DNA of 12,644 bases from Planctomycetota bacterium (GTDB lineage: Bacteria; Planctomycetota; Planctomycetia; Pirellulales; Pirellulaceae). Positions within the stretch are counted from its first letter, which is position 1, and each line of letters opens with the position of its first letter. The DNA lies in contig JAPLNJ010000743.1 of assembly GCA_026692885.1 (NCBI GenBank), positions 1 to 12,644 of the forward strand, given 5' to 3'. The translations under genes and the position numbers were made by a program. Of this stretch, positions 7,559-12,644 are shown piece by piece. Below the pieces are notes generated by a model. It was not told the origin of the DNA and searched no databases. It was given only the letters and a program-made list of their open reading frames with translations.

Positions 7559-7904
7559 ATGGCGAGTTTCATTTCGGCTGGCGCAGAACATAGCGAGCTC
7601 GTAGCGCGTTTCAATAGGCGTCTGCGGCTGGGACCAAGAGTTCTCCTGGGAACCCGGCCGCTTTCACGACCGTGATCCAAATTCGCGGCACGGGATTTCG
7701 ACGGAGAAGTTCTTGGTCTTGGACAGACAGGGCGAGATGCGGGCGGGTTACTACTTGAAGCATCAGCGTTACCGCTTGAGCGGCACGGAACAAGAGCTTG
7801 GAAACCTCGGGCTGCCTATTTCGGAAGGCATCGTTAGCTCGGAATATGCGGCCTTCGGCCTAGCTCTGGTGCAGGACGCGCTCCAACGGAATCCTCTCTG
7901 CTAA
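7559..7904 (+). pseudogene. Remnant of a GNAT-like acyltransferase gene, frameshifted and truncated
   Basis: From the ATG at 7559 the first 23 codons (MASFISAGAEHSELVARFNR start) look like the N-terminus of GNAT-type proteins in such loci. That frame then loses its family character and stops at 7673. The recognisable continuation lies in another frame from about 7620 (WDQEFSWEPGRF, then FLVLDRQGEMRAGYYLKHQR, then LPISEGIVSSEYAAFGLALVQDAL) and ends at TAA 7902-7904. A frameshift must therefore lie near 7600-7640. The product breaks off where the family normally continues for roughly another hundred or more residues, and FkbH coding sequence begins at once. The family assignment is from memory and is moderate. 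Confidence 0.6.
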
Positions 7905-7908
7905 AGTC

Positions 7909-8997
7909 TTGGTCCTGGACTTGGATAATACGCTGTGGGGAGGCGTGATCGGCGAAGATGCTTTGGGGAGCATCCGGGTGGGTCCGCCTACGGCGGAGGG
8001 CGAAGGTTATCTGGAATTGCAGAAATACGTCAAGGAACTTCAACAGCGCCGCGTGCTCCTAGCCGTCTGTTCGAAGAACAATCTGGCCGACGCGGAGCTG
8101 CCCTTCCGCGCACACGATGCGATGCATCTGCGGCTCGAAGACTTCGCCGCATTTGTGGCCAATTGGCAGGACAAAGCCACCAACCTGGAGGTGATCGCCG
8201 GGGACCTCTCGCTCGGTCTGGACTCGTTTGTATTCCTGGACGACAATCCCCTCGAACGCGCGCTGGTGCGCGCACGCCTGCCCCAAGTGGTGGTCCCGGA
8301 GTGCGGAAAGACGCCGTGGGGAATGCTGGCGGCCCTGCGGCGCGGCTTGCACTTCGAGACGCTCACGCTCACCCCCGAGGATCGTGACCGGCACGCGAGC
8401 TATCGGAGCACGTCCGCGCGCAAATCACTGGAAATGAGTTCCGCCTCGCTGGACGACTTGCTGCGACTGGAAATGGGCGCCGAGCACGGCCCGATCGACG
8501 AACAGACCCTGCCTCGGGTGACGCAGCTCATCAACAAGACGAACCAATTCAACCTCACCTCGCGGCGCTATACCGAGGCCCAGGTCAGAAGCCTGACGCA
8601 GTCGTCCAACTGGTGGGGCCGCTGGTTCCGGCTCGCCGACCGCTTCGGAAATCACGGCCTGGTGGGGGTGATGCTGGCGCGGATCGAGGAACGCCGCTGG
8701 ATCATCGATAATTGGCTGATGAGTTGCCGTGTCTTGGGGCGGAAGCTGGAGGACTTCATGCTTTGCGTGCTGCTGTCCGCAGCTCAGGAGCGGGATGCGA
8801 TCGAGGTGTTGGGCGAGTATGCCCCGACCGAGAAGAACCGTCTCGTCCGGGACCTCTATCCGAAATTGGGGTTCACACCCGTGGCCGAGGACTCCTATCA
8901 TTACGTTTTGAATGTTGCGGGACAGCCCGCTCGCTCGTGCGAGTTCATGCGTTTGATAACTCGCGGGGGCCCTGGCGAAGGGCAAGCGGCCGCGTGA
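7909..8997 (+). CDS. FkbH-like HAD-IIIC phosphatase / GNAT protein, apparently 5'-truncated
   Basis: The 362 codons run from a TTG. The HAD motif DLDNTLWGG (D4, D6) comes at the very start, followed by the HAD motifs VCSKNN and FLDDNPLER. A GNAT-type second half follows (RFGNHGLVGVMLARIEE, WLMSCRVLGRKLEDFML). FkbH-type proteins handle acyl or glyceryl groups; in polysaccharide loci their substrate is uncertain. The frame is open only back to 7864 and has no ATG or GTG and no Shine-Dalgarno, and the TTG falls inside the first HAD strand (AKVLVLDLDNT). The WGGVIGED version normally carries a long N-terminal SGNH-like domain, which is absent here. A short FkbH form of about 360 residues exists, so a functional short protein is possible, but the missing start favours truncation. 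Confidence 0.75.
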   Translation: MVLDLDNTLWGGVIGEDALGSIRVGPPTAEGEGYLELQKYVKELQQRRVLLAVCSKNNLADAELPFRAHDAMHLRLEDFAAFVANWQDKATNLEVIAGDLSLGLDSFVFLDDNPLERALVRARLPQVVVPECGKTPWGMLAALRRGLHFETLTLTPEDRDRHASYRSTSARKSLEMSSASLDDLLRLEMGAEHGPIDEQTLPRVTQLINKTNQFNLTSRRYTEAQVRSLTQSSNWWGRWFRLADRFGNHGLVGVMLARIEERRWIIDNWLMSCRVLGRKLEDFMLCVLLSAAQERDAIEVLGEYAPTEKNRLVRDLYPKLGFTPVAEDSYHYVLNVAGQPARSCEFMRLITRGGPGEGQAAA

Positions 8998-9030
8998 CGA
9001 GACCGGCGCCACTCCGAGCCGAGGCTCGTC
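8996..9030 (+). other. Hairpin overlapping the fkbH-like stop codon
   Basis: GACGAG (8996-9001) can pair with CTCGTC (9025-9030); an alternative inner hairpin is GAGCC-GA-GGCTC (9016-9027). No T-tract follows, and the CTAGCACCAAACG repeat box starts immediately after. It may be the edge of a repeat element or a weak terminator. Confidence 0.3.
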
Positions 9031-9043
9031 CTAGCACCAAACG
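9031..9043 (-). repeat. CTAGCACCAAACG box, inverted copy
   Basis: This is the reverse complement of CGTTTGGTGCTAG, which occurs in direct orientation at 341-353 and 9268-9280. Together with the 9268-9280 copy it brackets the 32-bp inverted repeat, as terminal inverted repeats would. Confidence 0.6.
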
Positions 9044-9108
9044 CTATGTTGGCCCTTACGCGTAAAGAATGAGACTTAACGGTTCAGCAGGGACGGGGCG
9101 CGAGACAA

Positions 9109-9204
9109 GGGGTCAGACGTACAGATTTCAGTTTTCGCGGTCGTGTGCTCAAGCCCATGAAAAGCCTTCTGCCCGCGAAAACTGAAATCTGTACGTCTGA
9201 CCCC
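9109..9204. repeat. Perfect 32-bp inverted repeat with 32-nt spacer
   Basis: The left arm (9109-9140, starting GGGGTCAGACGTACAGATTT) is exactly complementary to the right arm (9173-9204, ending GTACGTCTGACCCC). The 32-nt spacer is 9141-9172. GGGGTCAGACGTAC-type sequences recur near REP-associated tyrosine transposases in my memory, so a REP/MITE element is the best guess. It contains no gene. Confidence 0.85.
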
Positions 9205-9264
9205 AGCTGGCGGTCCGTCTATGCGAAACCGTAAAACCCCATCCTTGACACCGACAACCCAGAA

Positions 9265-9280
9265 AACCGTTTGGTGCTAG
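9265..9280 (+). repeat. AACCGTTTGGTGCTAG box, direct copy
   Basis: It is identical over 16 bases to 338-353, almost 9 kb away and in a different context. An inverted 11-base partner, CTAGCACCAAA, lies at 9479-9489, overlapping the first codons of wbpD. Confidence 0.65.
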
Positions 9281-9471
9281 CGTCGGGCCGAAAGCGGAAT
9301 TCGCGTCTCGGAAAGATGCGACGACGGGCGGGACTCCCCCGCGCCCTCGTGGGGATTCTCCTGCCCGGCTTGCTCGCCTGCTCAGCCCCCGGTAATCACT
9401 CTTGCCGCGAGGCGGTATCCGCAGTACTCTACTCACGCTCAAACACCGCAGTCTTACGGAGCACAACCGGC

Positions 9472-10089
9472 GTGTCAGCTAGCACCAAAGATTACTTCGT
9501 GCACGAGTCGTCTTACGTGGACGACGGCGTGGAAATTGGCGAGCAGACGACAATCTGGCATTTCTGCCACATCCTGAAAGGAACTCGCATCGGGAAGCTG
9601 TGCCGGATCGGTCAGAATGTGGTGATCGGTCCCCACGTGGCCGTCGGCAACAACGTCAAGATTCAGAACAATGTCTCGGTGTATTCAGGCGTGACGCTGG
9701 AAGACGACGTTTTCTGTGGCCCTTCGATGGTCTTTACGAACGTCATCACGCCCCGCTGTGCCTTTCCCAGGAACGCGGACAAGGACTTTGCACCGACGCT
9801 GGTGAAACGCGGAGCGAGCATCGGCGCCAACGCCACGATCGTCTGTGGGCACACAATCGGCGAGCACGCCTTGATCGGCGCGGGTGCCGTCGTGACCAAA
9901 GACGTCCCGGCGTATGCGGTCGTGTATGGCAACCCGGCCCGTCAGCATGGCTGGGCCTGCGAGTGCGGGGTCGTGCTGGCATTTGACGGCGACCACGCCG
10001 AATGCCCGGAGTGTGGCCGTCAGTACCGACAGATTGACGGGGTAACCATCGAACGTTTGACCGAGGTGAAAGCCCAAGCAGCCACCTAG
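9472..10089 (+). CDS. wbpD: UDP-GlcNAc3NA N-acetyltransferase (left-handed beta-helix, WbpD/WlbB)
   Basis: The protein has 205 residues from the GTG at 9472, with GGAG 10 nt upstream. The frame is open back to 9271, but that part has no family resemblance and crosses a repeat. Hexapeptide repeats fill most of the protein ([60 protein letters not shown]), giving the trimeric left-handed beta-helix. In the known pathway it transfers acetyl from acetyl-CoA to the 3-amino group made by WbpE, yielding UDP-GlcNAc(3NAc)A. The C-terminus carries a four-Cys knuckle (C163, C165, C178, C181; CECG and CPECG) that looks like a small zinc ribbon, an addition to the minimal enzyme. Placement between wbpB and wbpE agrees with the role. 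Confidence 0.9.
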   Translation: MSASTKDYFVHESSYVDDGVEIGEQTTIWHFCHILKGTRIGKLCRIGQNVVIGPHVAVGNNVKIQNNVSVYSGVTLEDDVFCGPSMVFTNVITPRCAFPRNADKDFAPTLVKRGASIGANATIVCGHTIGEHALIGAGAVVTKDVPAYAVVYGNPARQHGWACECGVVLAFDGDHAECPECGRQYRQIDGVTIERLTEVKAQAAT

Positions 10090-10169
10090 ACTCTGGGGCT
10101 GCGTGGCTTTCCGACTCAGTGGCGTTGTGACAACTGGACTTGAGGATTATCGGACAGGCAACAGGAACC

Positions 10170-10460
10170 ATGGATACGCCGACGAACCAGCCGTGGTGGG
10201 CGTTACACGTCCGAGTCTCTCGCGGCGAGATGCTCAGCGAGGAACAGCGTATCACCTATGAGAAGGGCCTGAAGGAATTGCACGACGAGGAATCACTAGC
10301 GGATCTTTCGGTGTTACGGCAAACACGTGCAGCGGTGATGGAGTTAGACGCGAAATGCGACGAGTTGCACGCGCGGCGCCAGCAATTGAAAGGAAGAATT
10401 GCGCACTTGGAAGCAGCGCTGACCGAGGAAGCCCGTAGGAATCTGGGCATCGGGAATTAA
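10170..10460 (+). CDS. Small coiled-coil protein of unknown function paired with HNH gene
   Basis: The protein has 96 residues, with ATG after AGGA. It shows no recognised family. The N-terminus is WWALHVRVSRGEMLSEEQ, and the rest is highly charged helix with Leu heptad spacing (residues about 50-90: LRQTRAAVMELDAKCDELHA, then LKGRIAHLEAAL), predicting a coiled coil. The stop is only 3 nt before the GTG of the HNH endonuclease, so the two are surely co-transcribed and probably translationally coupled. An upstream in-frame TTG at 10140 is less likely. It may be an oligomerising partner or regulator of the nuclease; this is inference. Confidence 0.7.
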   Translation: MDTPTNQPWWALHVRVSRGEMLSEEQRITYEKGLKELHDEESLADLSVLRQTRAAVMELDAKCDELHARRQQLKGRIAHLEAALTEEARRNLGIGN

Positions 10461-10463
10461 CCC

Positions 10464-10979
10464 GTGGCGCACGTGAAGCACCAGGAAGTGCAACGGCAAT
10501 ACCGATGCCAATGCGGTTACTGCGGGGTCACGGAGACCGACTGCGGCGGTGCATTGACGGTCGACCATTTTCGTCCCGTGTCGCACGGCGGCGATGAGTC
10601 AGACGACAATTTGGTCTATGCTTGTTTCAAATGCAATCAGTTCAAGGGGGACTTCTTTCCGAGTCCTGACGATCAACGCCACGGACGACGTGTGCTGCAT
10701 CCGCTGGTCGATCAGGCCAAGCAGCACATGCGGCTGGATGAATACACGGGATGGCTAGAACCCCTAACGACGACCGGACGATTTCATATTGCCTTGCTGC
10801 AATTGAATCGTCCTGCCCTGATTCAGCATCGTTTGCAGCGTCGCATGTTGAACTGGCTGGTGGAACGAAGGGAGCTGTTAGAAGACGAGGTCGACATGCT
10901 GACATCGACGATTACTGGGTTGGAACTCCATGTCGCGAGGCTCGAACGTCTGTTGGGTTCTGCCGCGGACGACGGATGA
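10464..10979 (+). CDS. HNH endonuclease
   Basis: The protein has 171 residues from a GTG 3 nt after the previous stop, with GGGAA in the end of the upstream gene as ribosome site. A Zn-HNH domain lies at residues 15-62: CGYC (C17, C20), LTVDHFRPVSHGG (D34, H35), N49, and CFKCNQFKGD (C54, C57, N58). All canonical metal and zinc-knuckle positions are present, so the domain should be active. The C-terminal 100 residues are helical, with a Leu-rich end (about 125-165), perhaps interacting with the coiled-coil partner. It is cytoplasmic. The substrate is unknown; such stand-alone HNH proteins can be mobile-element, defence or housekeeping nucleases. It sits between wbpD and wbpE, with which it has no obvious metabolic link. 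Confidence 0.85.
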   Translation: MAHVKHQEVQRQYRCQCGYCGVTETDCGGALTVDHFRPVSHGGDESDDNLVYACFKCNQFKGDFFPSPDDQRHGRRVLHPLVDQAKQHMRLDEYTGWLEPLTTTGRFHIALLQLNRPALIQHRLQRRMLNWLVERRELLEDEVDMLTSTITGLELHVARLERLLGSAADDG

Positions 10980-11083
10980 TGCTTGCCTTTTCTCGTCTTG
11001 GACGTTGTGACTCTTGGCCCCCTTCGACTCCGCAACTCTTCCACTTTTGACCCGTGCATTTTTTCCGGCAAGGACGCCACCCC

Positions 11084-12253
11084 GTGATCCCGCTTTGCGA
11101 CCTGACACAGCAGTACCTTTCGCTGAAGACCGAGATTGACGCGGCGATGCAGCGCGTGGCCGAAGAGGGCCACTACATCCTGGGGCCGAACGTCAAGGCT
11201 CTGGAGCAGGAAGTCGCCGCATTTTGCGGCTGCCAATATGCTGTCGGCGTAGCGAACGGGACGGACGCGTTGCACCTGACGCTCCGCGCTCTGAACATCG
11301 GTCCCGGCGACGAGGTCATCACCACGCCCTTCACGTTCGTGGCGACGACCGAGGCGATTGGCCTGGTGGGTGCCAAACCGGTGTTTGTGGACATCGATCC
11401 ACACACCTACAATATCGACCCGAAGCTAATCGAACCCGCCATTACGCCTCGGACGCGCGCGATCCTGCCCGTCCACCTGTACGGCCAGCCGTGCGACATG
11501 CAACCTATCATGGCCCTGGCTGAGAAACACGGATTGCCCGTTGTGGAGGACTGCGCCCAGGCGTTGGGGGCTGCCTATCAAGGCCAGCAAATCGGCTCGT
11601 TTGGCACGGCCGGCTGCCTGAGCTTCTTCCCGAGCAAGAACCTCGGCTGTTTCGGCGACGGCGGCATGGTGGTCACGAACAATCCCCAAGTCTACGAGCG
11701 CGTCGAGATGCTCCGGCGTCACGGGGGTCGAGTCAAGTACCATCACGAGGAATTGGGACTGAACAGCCGGCTGGATGAACTCCAGGCCGCAATCCTGCGG
11801 GTCAAATTACCGCACGTACCGCGCTGGAATCAGCTCCGGCGCGAGCATGCGTACCGCTACAACAAGCTGTTGGCGGGGATTGTCGGCGTCGAGTTGCCCT
11901 CGGAACTGACGGCTTCCGGCGGGCTCCCTTCCGGCAGCTTGGCAGCCGCCGAACCGGACGGACTCGTGACGGCGGTCTATCATCAATACACGGTCCTTCT
12001 GGAAGATCGGGACGCGGTCAGCCGCGAGTTGAGCGCGGCGGGCATCGGCAATGCGGTGTACTATCCCGTCCCCTTACATCTGCAAGGCGTCCACGCCGCC
12101 CTGGGCTGGACTGCGGGAGCGTTTCCCCACGCCGAACGCGCCGCGCGGTGTTGCCTGAGTCTGCCCATGTTTCCGGAACTATCCCTGGATCAACAGCAAC
12201 GCGTGAACGCGGTGTTACGAGCGGTTTGTGCGGCGCGGGCCGCTTTGTCGTAG
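11084..12253 (+). CDS. wbpE: UDP-3-keto-GlcNAcA aminotransferase (DegT/DnrJ family, WbpE/WlbC)
   Basis: The protein has 389 residues from the GTG at 11084 (AAGGA 9 nt upstream), giving the typical family start MIPLCDLTQQY. The GTG at 11054 has no such support. Features of PLP sugar aminotransferases are GTDAL (59-63), HLYGQPCDM (131-139), VVEDCAQALGA (D156 to the pyridine N) and SFFPSKNLGCFGDGG, with K185 as the Schiff-base lysine, the same number I recall for P. aeruginosa WbpE. It uses glutamate to aminate the C3 ketone produced by WbpB. An extra Ala/Gly/Ser-rich stretch (LTASGGLPSGSLAAAEPDG) before VYHQYTV is longer than usual and probably a surface loop. The stop codon TAG is also the beginning of a palindromic repeat. 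Confidence 0.93.
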   Translation: MIPLCDLTQQYLSLKTEIDAAMQRVAEEGHYILGPNVKALEQEVAAFCGCQYAVGVANGTDALHLTLRALNIGPGDEVITTPFTFVATTEAIGLVGAKPVFVDIDPHTYNIDPKLIEPAITPRTRAILPVHLYGQPCDMQPIMALAEKHGLPVVEDCAQALGAAYQGQQIGSFGTAGCLSFFPSKNLGCFGDGGMVVTNNPQVYERVEMLRRHGGRVKYHHEELGLNSRLDELQAAILRVKLPHVPRWNQLRREHAYRYNKLLAGIVGVELPSELTASGGLPSGSLAAAEPDGLVTAVYHQYTVLLEDRDAVSRELSAAGIGNAVYYPVPLHLQGVHAALGWTAGAFPHAERAARCCLSLPMFPELSLDQQQRVNAVLRAVCAARAALS

Positions 12254-12302
12254 AACGGATTTCAATCCGTTCCGTGAAAAGCGGAGTGAATTCCGCTCTA
12301 CG
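12249..12302. repeat. Double-hairpin palindromic (REP/BIME-like) repeat
   Basis: Outer arms CGTAGA (12249-12254) and TCTACG (12297-12302) enclose hairpin one, AACGGATT-TC-AATCCGTT (12254-12271), and hairpin two, AGCGGA-GTGAAT-TCCGCT (12280-12297). I recognise this pattern as a common intergenic repeat in planctomycetes and related phyla (memory, not searched). It supplies the wbpE stop codon and could act as an RNA stabiliser or attenuator between wbpE and wbpI. Confidence 0.7.
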
Positions 12303-12399
12303 AAGGGACAAACCTGGCCGCGGGCAGTATGGTTCTCACCTCGCACTTCCCACGGAGCCGTCTGGCAGAAACTTACTTTGCTACGCCACGGAGTTGCCC

Positions 12400-12644
12400 A
12401 TGCTGAAAATCGCGACCATCGTCGGCGCGCGGCCGCAGTTCATTAAATGCGCGCCGGTCTCCCGCGAGCTACGCCGACAGGCGACGGAGGTGTTGGTCCA
12501 TACCGGCCAGCACTACGACGACGCGATGAGTGAGGCGTTCTTCCGGGACCTGGAAATCCCCGCGCCGGACTACCGGCTGGACATCGGTTCCGGTTCGCAT
12601 GGTGTGCAGACCGGCAAGATGCTCGCCGCCATCGAAGACGTGCT
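12400..12644 (+). CDS. wbpI: UDP-GlcNAc(3NAc)A 2-epimerase, non-hydrolysing (WbpI/WlbD), partial at window edge
   Basis: The first 81 codons are present and the gene runs off the right edge. GGAG 6 nt upstream supports the ATG. The sequence begins MLKIATIVGARPQFIKCAPVS, the signature of non-hydrolysing UDP-GlcNAc 2-epimerases, followed by HTGQHYDDAMSEAFFRDL and GSHGVQTGKML. Family members include WecB (UDP-GlcNAc) and WbpI (UDP-2,3-diacetamido-glucuronate). The context of wbpB, wbpD and wbpE, and the IPAPDYRLDIGSGSHG-type wording, favour WbpI, which inverts C2 to give UDP-ManNAc3NAcA. The catalytic residues further on cannot be seen. Confidence 0.88.
   Translation, partial: MLKIATIVGARPQFIKCAPVSRELRRQATEVLVHTGQHYDDAMSEAFFRDLEIPAPDYRLDIGSGSHGVQTGKMLAAIEDV

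Noticed and set aside
9271..9471. N-terminal extension of wbpD
   Set aside because: The segment begins in a repeat box and lacks family similarity. The GTG at 9472 with GGAG upstream gives a normal-length protein.
1..12644. CRISPR array, tRNA, rRNA or complete insertion sequence
   Set aside because: No regularly spaced direct repeats, no cloverleaf with a TTCGA-type arm and no transposase gene were recognised by eye. The repeats present are short palindromic elements.

Overview
The window looks like a piece of a Planctomycetota genome (Pirellulales-like). This is inferred from a secreted thioredoxin-fold protein with a C-terminal SHD1-like domain, a secreted GH127-type glycosidase, dispersed palindromic repeats in most gene-free stretches, frequent GTG starts, and a deacetylase/GNAT/FkbH/aminotransferase polysaccharide locus. 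No rRNA, tRNA or CRISPR array was seen.

Layout. 1-453 is gene-free and carries a nested palindromic repeat (11-237). On the minus strand, 454-1659 encodes an exported thioredoxin-like protein whose reading frame contains one in-frame TGA, exactly where the first Cys of a CPPC active site is expected, so it would read U-P-P-C. A strong hairpin follows the TGA at a distance typical of bacterial SECIS elements. This is the most interesting signal in the window: a candidate selenoprotein that an ordinary gene caller splits into two ORFs. 1660-2095 holds repeats only. 2096-4480 (minus) is an exported GH127/DUF1680 glycosidase with its Zn/Cys active site intact. 4744-5157 (plus) is a small retropepsin-like aspartic protease.

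From 5496 to the right edge runs a plus-strand surface-polysaccharide locus. Its intact core is wbpB (5496), wbpD (9472), wbpE (11084) and the start of wbpI (12400). In other bacteria these enzymes convert UDP-GlcNAcA to UDP-2,3-diacetamido-2,3-dideoxy-D-mannuronic acid (UDP-ManNAc3NAcA). The first enzyme, a WbpA-type UDP-GlcNAc 6-dehydrogenase, is not in the window. Between wbpB and wbpD lies a decayed block: a polysaccharide-deacetylase gene with an in-frame TAG, a frameshifted and truncated GNAT-type gene, and an FkbH-like HAD/GNAT gene lacking its 5' part and a normal start. A coiled-coil/HNH endonuclease pair sits between wbpD and wbpE. The 8998-9471 gap is filled with repeats: a perfect 32-bp inverted repeat and several copies of a CTAGCACCAAA box.

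All functional calls come from reading the translations and recalling family motifs; no searches were run.
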